From: Frankiaceae bacterium
GTDB taxonomy: Bacteria > Actinomycetota > Actinomycetes > Frankiales > Frankiaceae
Assembly (NCBI GenBank): GCA_030840885.1
Contig: JAVEDQ010000229.1
Coordinates: 1-5,121, forward strand
DNA length: 5,121 nt
Reading direction: 5' to 3'
Part shown: positions 1 through 5,121 of the stretch, piece by piece
Position numbering within the stretch: position 1 is the first letter of the stretch
Layout: each line of letters starts with the position of its first letter
Position numbers and translations under genes: made by a program
The notes under the pieces: generated by a model
What the model saw: the letters and a program-made list of their open reading frames with translations, nothing else
What the model was told of the DNA's origin: nothing
Database searches by the model: none

Positions 1-623
1 CCGAACGGCGGCCCGTCGCCGTAGGTCTCCTCCAGCAGGACCAGGTCGTAGGGGCCGGTCGGCAGCCGCTCGTCCGGCAGCGGCAGCGTGTCGGAGCCGT
101 AGAGCAGGCGCCTGCCTTCCGTCCCCGGCCGCTCCGGGCTCTCGACGTCCCAGAGCAGCGACGGCCGGATGGCCGGCCCGCCGTGCTCGGCCTCCCAGGC
201 GCGTAGCCGGTAGCCGCCCCGCTCCAGGAGGTCACCGGGGTGGACCTCGGTGAGCGTCACGGCGTCGTCGGGGTGGTCGTCGAGGAAGGCGCGGCACGCC
301 GCGACGGACGCGGGTGGGCCCAGTATCTCCAGCGGCGCCGTCCCGGCGGTCGCCCAGGGCCGCCACAGCAACGACTGCGGGCCGGTGTGGTCGGGGTGGG
401 CGTGCCCGAGCAGGATCCAGCGCACCGAGCCCAGCGAGACGCCGGCGCGGGAGGCCGCGCGGGGAACGTCGGGACCGCAGTCGAGCAGCAGGACGCCGTC
501 GACCAGCGCCGAGGTGTGTGTCCGCAGCTCGCCGGCGGTGCGGGCCCAGTCGCACGAGGCGCAGCTGCACCAGGGGTTCGGCCAGCCGTCCGCCGACCCG
601 GTCCCGAGCAGGCGCACCTCCAC
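1..623 (-). CDS. MBL-fold metallo-hydrolase domain, probable N-terminal part of an actinobacterial cobinamide kinase (CobU/CobP) fusion; runs off the left edge
   Basis: The visible 207 residues form a metallo-beta-lactamase fold. They show an opening strand VRLLGTG (3-9), a Cys-rich stretch WCSCASC (18-24) that could hold a metal, the hydrophobic strand LLLDCGPD (45-52), the metal-binding motif HAHPDH (74-79), and candidate later ligands His147 (AEHGG) and Asp178 (YGSDT). From memory, this LLGTG...WPNPWCSCASC form of the fold sits at the N-terminus of actinobacterial adenosylcobinamide kinase/adenosylcobinamide-phosphate guanylyltransferases, which attach GMP to cobinamide phosphate in B12 nucleotide-loop assembly. 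The kinase half, with its P-loop, would lie left of the window, so the fusion is inferred and a stand-alone hydrolase remains possible. The GTG at 621-623 was chosen because it puts VRLLGTG at the N-terminus. In-frame GTGs at 630-632 and 666-668 are alternatives, and none has a strong Shine-Dalgarno. The gene follows the toroid gene on the same strand after about 100 bases, so the two may be co-transcribed. Confidence 0.85.
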   Translation of the reverse strand, partial: MEVRLLGTGSADGWPNPWCSCASCDWARTAGELRTHTSALVDGVLLLDCGPDVPRAASRAGVSLGSVRWILLGHAHPDHTGPQSLLWRPWATAGTAPLEILGPPASVAACRAFLDDHPDDAVTLTEVHPGDLLERGGYRLRAWEAEHGGPAIRPSLLWDVESPERPGTEGRRLLYGSDTLPLPDERLPTGPYDLVLLEETYGDGPPF

Positions 624-725
624 CGCGAGCACGTTACCGGCCCTGGCCTCGCCGTCCGGGGCCAGCACGGTCCACCGAGCTCACGTGCCGCGGACGACGC
701 ACCCGACCGAACACGAGCAGAGATC
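624..725. other. Short intergenic spacer between the two left-hand minus-strand genes
   Basis: These 102 bases separate the stop of the toroid gene from the chosen GTG of the MBL-domain gene. I see no terminator-like hairpin with a T-run, no clear promoter and no riboswitch motif. This leaves read-through from the toroid gene possible. If the GTG at 666-668 were the true start, the gap would shrink to 57 bases. Confidence 0.5.
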
Positions 726-1961
726 TCAGTCGCTCGGCCGCCGTCGACGCCCCAGGGAGTAACCACCGATCGCGGCCAGCGCCACCGCGCCACCGCTCAG
801 CAGCAGCCCGCTGGAGAAGCCGTCCGAACCCGTCGTCAATCCGGACCCGGCGGACGTGCCGTCGCCCGAGGGCTCCGCCGAGGGGCTGCCTGCGGTGTCG
901 CCCGCCGGGTCGGGCTCCGCGCCGGGGGCAAGCAGCGGGAGGCGCTGACCGGCGGCCGCGATGGTGACCTGTGCCGTGACCCCGGCGTCCGGCGCGCCGG
1001 ACTTCAGGAGGGAGAACCCGCCCGACTGGTTCATGCTGAACCGGAGCATCGCGGTGAACGGCGTCGCTGCGTCGCCGCCGGCGCCCTTGCGCCATCGGTC
1101 GGTGTTGGGGTCGACGCCGGCGGCGATGAGCCCCTGCAGCGCCGCCGCGGTGGCCAGGGCGTCGCTGTCGGGGTAGAGCTGCCCGAAGCCGCCGTCCGGC
1201 CGCTGCAGCCGGGAGAGCGCCCTCAGCGCACGACGGGGGACCTCGCGCCCGACGGCGGACAAGCCCTGCAGGGCGTAGCCGGTCGTGTGGGGCGAGGCGG
1301 TGCACGGGCCCGGCACGTCCCCCTGTTGCAGCGCCCACCCGCCGTCCGGACACTGACGTCGCTCGAGCCAATCGGCGGCGGCGGCGTCCGTGCGACCGGC
1401 GGCCCCGAGGGCGCTCAACACCAGAGACTGACGTATGGCGACGTCACCGAAGGGATCGTAGGACCCGAATGCGCTGCTCGCCGGGCCGTAATGGCCGTCG
1501 GGGTTCCGCAGCGCGGTGAGGCGTGCCAGCAGGTCCTGGCCGCCGAAGGTCTCAACGGGAAGTCCCTGGGTGTGGGCGACGAGGATTGCGAGCGCCAGGC
1601 CTGTCGCGGAATCGCCTTGCCCGTCGCGGGCCAGTGCTTCGACGTGCTGCTCCAGCCACCGCGTCGGAGCGTCGGCCTCGGAGACCAGTCCCGCGGCCCG
1701 CATCGCCAACACCGTTGACGCTGTCGACACCGGGTCGGGACGGCCGAGTTGGTTGGCAAGGGAACCGTCAGGGGCCAGCTGCGTGCCGGCCAACCAGCCC
1801 GCCGCCTGGCTGGCCACGCTCAGCAGCTCGTCGGGCGCCAGGGTGGGTCGGGTGTCGGCAACGGCACCAGGCGCCGGGCCGAGCGTCAATGCCGCGACGA
1901 CGGCCACCACCAGCAACGCGCCGAGGCGCCTGCGCTTGGCCGGCGCGGGTTGTCGAAGCAT
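726..1961 (-). CDS. Secreted, C-terminally membrane-anchored prenyltransferase/squalene-oxidase repeat (alpha/alpha-toroid) protein
   Basis: The product has 411 residues. Residues 1-35 look like a signal peptide: basic KRRR at 9-12, hydrophobic core 14-28 and an Ala-Val-Ala cleavage site before Asp36. Residues about 40-340 carry degenerate toroid repeats, with turn motifs PDGSL (64-68), PDGHYG (154-159), PDGGW (205-209), PDGGFG (255-260) and SGGF (313-316), each between predicted helices. Cys204 and Cys220 flank one repeat and could form a disulfide outside the cell. A Pro/Ser/Gly/Thr-rich linker (about 345-383) leads to a single membrane helix (about 384-403) and the tail RRRRPSD. No LPXTG sortase signal is present. 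The repeat class also includes terpene cyclases, protein prenyltransferases and the cobalamin-binding domain of intrinsic factor and transcobalamin. I see no DXDD cyclase motif, so a binding role is more likely than catalysis. Together with the downstream MBL/cobinamide gene this suggests surface cobalamin handling, but that is inference. The ATG has no good Shine-Dalgarno, but the signal peptide supports it. Confidence 0.9.
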   Translation of the reverse strand: MLRQPAPAKRRRLGALLVVAVVAALTLGPAPGAVADTRPTLAPDELLSVASQAAGWLAGTQLAPDGSLANQLGRPDPVSTASTVLAMRAAGLVSEADAPTRWLEQHVEALARDGQGDSATGLALAILVAHTQGLPVETFGGQDLLARLTALRNPDGHYGPASSAFGSYDPFGDVAIRQSLVLSALGAAGRTDAAAADWLERRQCPDGGWALQQGDVPGPCTASPHTTGYALQGLSAVGREVPRRALRALSRLQRPDGGFGQLYPDSDALATAAALQGLIAAGVDPNTDRWRKGAGGDAATPFTAMLRFSMNQSGGFSLLKSGAPDAGVTAQVTIAAAGQRLPLLAPGAEPDPAGDTAGSPSAEPSGDGTSAGSGLTTGSDGFSSGLLLSGGAVALAAIGGYSLGRRRRPSD

Positions 1962-2036
1962 CGCACCGAGCGTAGTCGGCGACGAGCTGTGCCCACACCT
2001 GACGGCCTGCTTTTGCGAGCTGCGGCGTCACGGCCG

Positions 2037-2063
2037 GGCGGCCCGTGTGAGTGCCGGGCCGCC
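2037..2063. repeat. GC-rich perfect inverted repeat in the divergent intergenic region
   Basis: A 9-base arm GGCGGCCCG (2037-2045) is followed by a 9-base loop and the exact reverse complement CGGGCCGCC (2055-2063). It lies about 75 bases upstream of both divergent genes, the toroid gene on the minus strand and the small gene on the plus strand. Neither side has a T-run, and no gene ends here, so it is not a typical terminator. An overlapping alternative pairing exists: CACGG (2029-2033) with CCGTG (2043-2047). It could be a 5'-leader hairpin or an operator, or simply a chance product of very high GC content. Confidence 0.55.
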
Positions 2064-2082
2064 GGGGAGGAACCCGCCGCGA

Positions 2083-2102
2083 GCCGGTGCACAGGTGCCG
2101 GC
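2083..2102. repeat. Imperfect inverted repeat upstream of the small plus-strand gene
   Basis: GCCGGTGCAC (2083-2092) and GTGCCGGC (2095-2102) are complementary apart from a two-base bulge. They are separated by only AG, so the tip would open to a small loop in RNA. The element sits 20 bases downstream of the larger inverted repeat and about 38 bases before the GTG start. A role in regulation is speculative. Confidence 0.35.
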
Positions 2103-2129
2103 CCCAGTACTTCGCAAACAACAGTGGAC

Positions 2130-2133
2130 GGAG
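2130..2133 (+). promoter_or_regulatory. Shine-Dalgarno site that decides the start of the small gene
   Basis: GGAG lies seven bases before the GTG at 2141. The open frame continues upstream to another GTG at 2051, but the upstream residues are Arg/Pro-rich and unlike the conserved protein. This site supports the shorter 69-residue product. Confidence 0.7.
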
Positions 2134-2140
2134 AACTTCG

Positions 2141-2350
2141 GTGGCGTGGACGTGGCGGTACGAGTCGGCCGACGGCGACCCGGTGGAGGTCGATGAGGCC
2201 CCAGCGGCCGAGACCTTCCCGTCGCAGGGAGACGCTGAATCGTGGCTCGGCGAAGCCTGGCCGGAGCTGCTGCATGCCGGCGTCGCACAGGTGACGCTGC
2301 TCGACGGCAGCCGCGAGGTCTACGGGCCGATGAGCCTCTCCGCCGAATAG
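2141..2350 (+). CDS. Small conserved actinobacterial protein of unknown function (69 aa)
   Basis: The 69-residue acidic protein opens with the aromatic motif WTWRYE (3-8). A central segment reads FPSQGDAESWLGEAW (26-40), and the end is VTLLDGSREVYGPMSL (51-66). I remember very similar short proteins, with a WxWRYE start, a QxDAESWxGE centre and a YGPMSL end, as widespread uncharacterised actinobacterial proteins; I know of no assigned function. There is no signal peptide, membrane helix or cysteine, so it is probably a soluble cytoplasmic protein, perhaps a small alpha/beta fold. It stands alone on the plus strand, divergent from the toroid gene and convergent with the DUF3043 gene 36 bases away. 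The GTG start follows a GGAG seven bases upstream. Its codon use, with strong GC at third positions, matches its neighbours. Confidence 0.82.
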   Translation: MAWTWRYESADGDPVEVDEAPAAETFPSQGDAESWLGEAWPELLHAGVAQVTLLDGSREVYGPMSLSAE

Positions 2351-2386
2351 CGCCAGAGGTCCCCGGAGGCCGCGTCGAGCCCTTCG
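2351..2386. other. 36-base gap between convergent genes
   Basis: The small plus-strand gene and the minus-strand DUF3043 gene end 36 bases apart. I see no strong stem with a T-run in either direction. Termination here may rely on Rho or on weak structure around GGTCCCCGGAGG. Confidence 0.5.
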
Positions 2387-3016
2387 TCAGCGGCGGCGGA
2401 ACCTGTCGCGGAGTTGCGCCGGGAGCCATCCGGCCACCGGCCCACGCGGTCGAGGCATCCGGAAACGACCTGGAAGCAGCGCGCGCTGCACCGAATAGAC
2501 CTTCACCGGCACCGTGCTCTGCGGGTAGCGCTTGCGGACCGCCAGGCTCACGGTGCGGGCGAGCAGGACGGCGTCCAGCACGAAGAGGATGAGCCCGAGC
2601 ATCAGCAGGTAGGTGAACAGCAGCCTGATCCCGACCGACGACACGACGCTCGTGCCGAAGTTGAGGACGAGCAGCAGCAGGAAGATCGGGCCGAAGTTCC
2701 GGCGACCGTCCACGACCTCGCGGGCCAGCACCCGCTCCGGTGCGCGCTCCCGCGGAGGCAGGCGGCTGACGTCGCCGCTCATCATCGCCTCGCGGTACCC
2801 GCTGGCCTGACGACGCCGCTCGTCGCGAGCGGCGCGCTTGCCGTCCTTCCCGTCGCCGCCACCGGCCGCCGGGCGTGATCGGCGCGCCGCTTCGGCGTCC
2901 TTCCGGCTCGGCGTCGCGCGGCCCTTCCCGCCAGGCTTGACGATGACCACCGGCTCGGGCGCGGGCGGCCGCGTGGGCTGCTTGCGGAGGGAGGGCATCT
3001 TGCGGAGCGAGGGCAT
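2387..3016 (-). CDS. DUF3043 family integral membrane protein
   Basis: The product has 209 residues. A basic, Gly/Ala/Arg-rich, probably disordered N-terminal half includes the family-typical GGKGRATPSRKDAEAARR (29-46). The segment DVSRLPPRERAPERVLAREVVDGRRN (82-107) precedes two close membrane helices at about 109-130 and 132-153. A conserved-looking cytoplasmic tail with VYSVQRALLPGRFRMPRP (173-190) follows. I recognise this as DUF3043, an actinobacterial family of unknown function; M. tuberculosis Rv2206 is, from memory, a member. The positive charges flanking the helices suggest both termini face the cytoplasm. Its ATG overlaps the nadA stop by one base (TGATG), and there is no strong Shine-Dalgarno of its own, so translation is probably coupled to nadA. 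The first twelve residues MPSLRKMPSLRK come from an 18-base tandem duplication, leaving a second in-frame ATG at 2996-2998. Confidence 0.9.
   Translation of the reverse strand: MPSLRKMPSLRKQPTRPPAPEPVVIVKPGGKGRATPSRKDAEAARRSRPAAGGGDGKDGKRAARDERRRQASGYREAMMSGDVSRLPPRERAPERVLAREVVDGRRNFGPIFLLLLVLNFGTSVVSSVGIRLLFTYLLMLGLILFVLDAVLLARTVSLAVRKRYPQSTVPVKVYSVQRALLPGRFRMPRPRGPVAGWLPAQLRDRFRRR
2981..3016 (-). repeat. 18-bp tandem duplication at the start of the DUF3043 gene
   Basis: Reading the minus strand, ATGCCCTCGCTCCGCAAG (3016-2999) is followed directly by ATGCCCTCCCTCCGCAAG (2998-2981), which differs at one base. It duplicates the first six codons including the start codon, so the protein begins MPSLRK twice. 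The unit length is a multiple of three, so the frame is preserved. Confidence 0.9.
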
Positions 3017-4263
3017 CAGGGCAGCGCCAACATCTGGTCGAGGGCGGCGCGGGCGTGCGCCGAGGTCTGCGGGTCCACGGTGATCCGGTTGACGACCTCG
3101 CCCGCGGCGAGGGACTCGAGCGTCCACACCAGGTGGGGCAGATCGATCCGGTTCATCGTCGAACAGAAGCACACCGTGCGGTCGAGGAACACGATCGTCT
3201 GCTCCGGGTGCGCCTTGGCGAGCCGCTGCACGAGGTTGAGCTCGGTTCCGATGGCCCAGGCGGTGCCGGGCGGTGCGGCCTCGACGGCGCGGATGATGTA
3301 TTCGGTCGAGCCCACCTCGTCGGCGGCGGTCACGACCTCGTGCCGGCACTCCGGGTGCACGAGCACGCGGATGCCGGGCACCCGGGCGCGGACGTCGGCC
3401 ACGGAGTCGAGCGAGAAGCGGCCGTGGACCGAGCAGTGGCCCTTCCACAGCAGCATCTTCGCGTTGCGGATCTGCTCGACGGTGAGCCCGCCGTTGGGCT
3501 TGTGGGGGTCGACGAGGACGCAGTCGTCCAGCGACATGCCCATCTCGAGCACGGCAGTGTTGCGCCCGAGGTGCTGGTCGGGCAGGAACAGCACCTTCTC
3601 GCCGCGGCCGCCATCCGGGTCGAAGGCCCAGTCGAGGGCGCGCTTGGCGTTCGACGAGGTGCAGATGGTGCCCCCGTGCCGGCCGGTGAACGCCTTGATC
3701 GCGGCCGAGGAGTTCATGTAGCTCACCGGCACCGTCACGTCAGCCACACCGGCGTCGGCCAAGACGTCCCAGATCTCGTCGACCTGCTCGCCGGTGGCCA
3801 TGTCGGCCATCGAGCAGCCGGCGGCGAGGTCGGGAAGGATCACAGCCTGTTCGGGAGAGGTCAGGATGTCGGCGCTCTCGGCCATGAAGTGCACGCCACA
3901 GAAGACGATGAACTCGGCTGCCGGCCTGGCCGCGGCCTGCTGTGCGAGCTTGAACGAGTCGCCGGTGACGTCGGCGAAGGCGATGACCTCGTCGCGCTGG
4001 TAGTGGTGGCCGAGGACGAACAGTCGGTCGCCAAGAGCCTGCTTGGCTGCGCGGGCGCGCTCGACCAGCGTCGGATCGGACGCGGCGGGCAGCTCACCGG
4101 GACAGGCGACGCCGCGTTCGCTGGCCGGGTCGGCGTCCCGGCCGAGCAGCAGCAGGGCCAGCGGAGACGGCGTGGGCTCGGGGACGGTCCCAGGACCGAT
4201 GGGCGAACTGATCGGCGAACCCGGCCGGGAGATCCGCCGGACGGGATCGAGGTCGACGGTCAT
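3016..4263 (-). CDS. nadA: Quinolinate synthase NadA
   Basis: The 415-residue product condenses iminoaspartate with dihydroxyacetone phosphate to give quinolinate in de novo NAD synthesis. It uses an oxygen-sensitive [4Fe-4S] cluster in the cytoplasm. Recognisable parts are GHHYQRDEV (85-93), GDSFKLAQ (101-108), the VHFMAESADILTSPEQAVILPD block (124-145), AAGCSMAD (147-154), SYMNSSAAIKA (181-191), CTSSNA (201-206), LPDQHLGRN (227-235), GHCSVH (275-280), HPEC (303-306), IGTELNLV (338-345) and CFCSTMN (365-371). The three cluster cysteines are most likely Cys150, Cys277 and Cys367; Cys365 is an alternative for the third. An N-terminal extension of about 65 residues, with LALLLLGRDADPASERG, is typical of actinobacterial NadA, so the length is normal. 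The ATG has GAGGAG eight bases upstream. The stop overlaps the DUF3043 start. nadB and nadC are not adjacent in this window, unlike common nadABC operons. Confidence 0.97.
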   Translation of the reverse strand: MTVDLDPVRRISRPGSPISSPIGPGTVPEPTPSPLALLLLGRDADPASERGVACPGELPAASDPTLVERARAAKQALGDRLFVLGHHYQRDEVIAFADVTGDSFKLAQQAAARPAAEFIVFCGVHFMAESADILTSPEQAVILPDLAAGCSMADMATGEQVDEIWDVLADAGVADVTVPVSYMNSSAAIKAFTGRHGGTICTSSNAKRALDWAFDPDGGRGEKVLFLPDQHLGRNTAVLEMGMSLDDCVLVDPHKPNGGLTVEQIRNAKMLLWKGHCSVHGRFSLDSVADVRARVPGIRVLVHPECRHEVVTAADEVGSTEYIIRAVEAAPPGTAWAIGTELNLVQRLAKAHPEQTIVFLDRTVCFCSTMNRIDLPHLVWTLESLAAGEVVNRITVDPQTSAHARAALDQMLALP

Positions 4264-4270
4264 CGCTCGC

Positions 4271-4310
4271 GCTCCTCGGTGCTGCTCGGTACTGCTCGGT
4301 CCTGCTCAGT
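4271..4310 (-). repeat. Four tandem 10-bp repeats in the nadA 5' leader
   Basis: On the minus strand the units read ACTGAGCAGG, ACCGAGCAGT, ACCGAGCAGC and ACCGAGGAGC in direct succession. A decayed partial unit, ACCGCAGC, lies just upstream at 4311-4318. The period of ten bases is close to one helical turn. The array ends eight bases before the nadA ATG and probably lies within the transcribed leader. Confidence 0.8.
4272..4277 (-). promoter_or_regulatory. nadA Shine-Dalgarno embedded in the repeat array
   Basis: On the minus strand GAGGAG lies eight bases before the nadA ATG. It falls in the last unit of the 10-bp repeat array, where that unit reads ACCGAGGAGC instead of ACCGAGCAGC. A single C-to-G difference turns a repeat unit into a ribosome binding site. 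Confidence 0.75.
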
Positions 4311-4343
4311 GCTGCGGTCGCGTGCCGGTGGACCCGGTCTCCC

Positions 4344-4372
4344 GACTTATCGTCAGCTTGACTTATTCTGAC
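4344..4372. promoter_or_regulatory. Candidate operator/promoter region between nadA and the glycerate kinase gene
   Basis: This is a relatively AT-rich island in GC-rich DNA. GACTTAT occurs twice with a 16-base offset (4344-4350 and 4360-4366). A palindrome GTCA-GCT-TGAC spans 4352-4362, and a further inverted pair GTCAG (4352-4356) and CTGAC (4368-4372) shares its centre base with the second GACTTAT copy. On the minus strand TGTCAG and GATAAG, 16 bases apart, could be a weak -35/-10 pair for nadA. On the plus strand TTGACT (4358-4363) resembles a -35 but has no good partner. An NAD-responsive repressor such as NrtR would be a natural candidate, but I cannot confirm the motif. Confidence 0.45.
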
Positions 4373-4422
4373 ACGGACTCCGGCTCCCGGGCGAGCCCCG
4401 AAACTACTGTGCGAGGCGTCTC

Positions 4423-5121
4423 ATGCGCGTCCTGATCGCGCCGGACAAGTTCGCCGGCACCCTCTCGGCCACCGAGGCGGCCGAGGCGATGGCCGCCGGG
4501 TGGCGCGCGGTCGACGCCGACGGCACGGTTGTGATGGTGCCGCTTTCCGACGGCGGCCCGGGGCTGCTCGACGTCGTCGAACACGCGCTCGGCGGCGATC
4601 GCATCCCTGTCGTGACCAGCGATCCGTTCGACCGTCCCCTGCCGGCCGACATCCTGGTCACCGCCGACGCCGTCTTCGTCGAGAGCGCCATGGCCGTCGG
4701 GCTGCACCTGGTCGACCCGGCGGAGCGTGACGCCGAGCGGGCGACCAGTGCCGGACTGGCCCCGCTGCTGCGCGAGGCGCTGCGGCACAGCGGCGGAGGG
4801 GCTGGTCGGCGCATCGTCGTCGGGTTGGGCGGTTCCGCGACGAGCGACGGCGGCCGGGGCGTCATCGAAGCCCTCGCCGACGACGAGATCGAGGCGCTGC
4901 GGGCCCGTGAGCTCGTCGCATTGTGCGACGTGGACAATCCGCTGCTCGGCCCCAACGGCGCTGCCGCGACCTTCGGTCCGCAGAAGGGTGCCGACGCCTC
5001 GGCGGTGCAACGGCTCGATGTCCGCATGGGGGAGTGGGCACGGCAGGTCGGCCTGCCCGTCGACGTGCCGGGAGCAGGCGCCGCCGGCGGGCTGGGAGCG
5101 GCGCTGTTCTGGCTCGGGGCC
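4423..5121 (+). CDS. Glycerate kinase, N-terminal part; runs off the right edge
   Basis: The visible 233 residues belong to the glycerate kinase family that includes E. coli GarK and GlxK. The enzyme phosphorylates glycerate with ATP, to 2-phosphoglycerate in the characterised enterobacterial members, feeding lower glycolysis. Landmarks are the start MRVLIAPDKFAGTLSATEAAEAM (1-23), PLSDGGPG (40-47), VVGLGGSATSDGG (132-144), the CDVDNPLLGPNGAAATFGPQKGA block (168-190) and PGAGAAGGLGAAL (216-228). Family members usually run to about 370-380 residues, so roughly 140 are missing. The usual ADGGEGT motif here reads SDGGPGL, a form I associate with actinobacterial members. The ATG follows GAGG six bases upstream. 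The gene is divergent from nadA across a 159-base region. From memory, M. tuberculosis has a related gene (Rv2205c) next to a HesB/ErpA-type iron-sulfur protein and the DUF3043 gene. Confidence 0.93.
   Translation, partial: MRVLIAPDKFAGTLSATEAAEAMAAGWRAVDADGTVVMVPLSDGGPGLLDVVEHALGGDRIPVVTSDPFDRPLPADILVTADAVFVESAMAVGLHLVDPAERDAERATSAGLAPLLREALRHSGGGAGRRIVVGLGGSATSDGGRGVIEALADDEIEALRARELVALCDVDNPLLGPNGAAATFGPQKGADASAVQRLDVRMGEWARQVGLPVDVPGAGAAGGLGAALFWLGA

Noticed and set aside
240..1718. Long plus-strand open frame (492 codons) across the MBL and toroid genes
   Set aside because: Its translation is Arg/Gly/Pro/Ala-rich without recognisable motifs. It lies antisense to two genes with clear domains, as expected from high third-position GC.
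1962..2140. Possible cobalamin riboswitch upstream of the toroid gene
   Set aside because: The minus strand was inspected for the B12-box pattern and the GCCACTG core. Only a weak partial match (CCACTGT near 2119-2125) exists, with no flanking conserved blocks, so it is not called.
2051..2140. Upstream GTG (2051) as the start of the small plus-strand gene
   Set aside because: The extra 30 residues are Arg/Pro-rich and unlike the conserved protein. They overlap the inverted repeats, and the GTG at 2141 has a well-placed GGAG.
3017..3448. Upstream extension of the DUF3043 frame into nadA
   Set aside because: The extension is an Arg/Gly/Pro/Ala-rich shadow of nadA. The family N-terminus and the TGATG overlap support the ATG at 3014-3016.
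3055..4371. Long plus-strand open frame (438 codons) antisense to nadA
   Set aside because: The composition is His/Val/Asp/Gly/Arg-rich, a mirror of nadA codons, and no family resemblance is seen. nadA on the other strand is unmistakable.
4363..5027. Two overlapping minus-strand open frames opposite the glycerate kinase gene
   Set aside because: Both are low-complexity shadows of the glycerate kinase codons and share no motifs with any family I know.

Overview
This is ordinary chromosomal DNA from a very GC-rich actinobacterium. The family-level look of the proteins (actinobacterial-type NadA, a DUF3043 membrane protein, a toroid protein next to a metallo-beta-lactamase (MBL) domain gene) would fit Geodermatophilaceae or a related group, but that placement is inference from memory. 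No mobile element, CRISPR array, tRNA or rRNA is visible. Every intergenic gap is shorter than 200 bases.

Left part (1-1961, minus strand): two genes read leftwards. The first is a secreted, C-terminally membrane-anchored alpha/alpha-toroid protein of the prenyltransferase/squalene-oxidase repeat class (726-1961). About 100 bases downstream comes a gene running off the left edge (1-623) with an MBL-fold domain. It resembles the N-terminal half of the actinobacterial adenosylcobinamide kinase/guanylyltransferase (CobU/CobP) fusions. Together they suggest a cobalamin (B12) salvage or surface-handling locus.

Middle (1962-3018): a 179-base divergent intergenic region with a GC-rich inverted repeat, then a small plus-strand gene for a conserved 69-residue actinobacterial protein (2141-2350). 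It converges on a minus-strand DUF3043 two-helix membrane protein (2387-3016), which starts in a TGATG overlap with the stop of nadA.

Right part (3016-5121): nadA (quinolinate synthase, minus strand) forms an operon with the DUF3043 gene. A 159-base region separates it from a divergent glycerate kinase that runs off the right edge (4423-5121). That region holds an array of 10-bp repeats, whose last unit supplies the nadA Shine-Dalgarno, and a compact set of direct and inverted repeats that looks like an operator.

From memory, the glycerate kinase, DUF3043 and cobalamin gene order parallels M. tuberculosis Rv2205c-Rv2206-cobT-cobS, so much of the window looks like a conserved actinobacterial core neighbourhood with nadA in it. 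I see no clear new multi-gene system. The most interesting leads are the toroid protein as a possible bacterial transcobalamin-like surface protein and the repeat-rich nadA control region.
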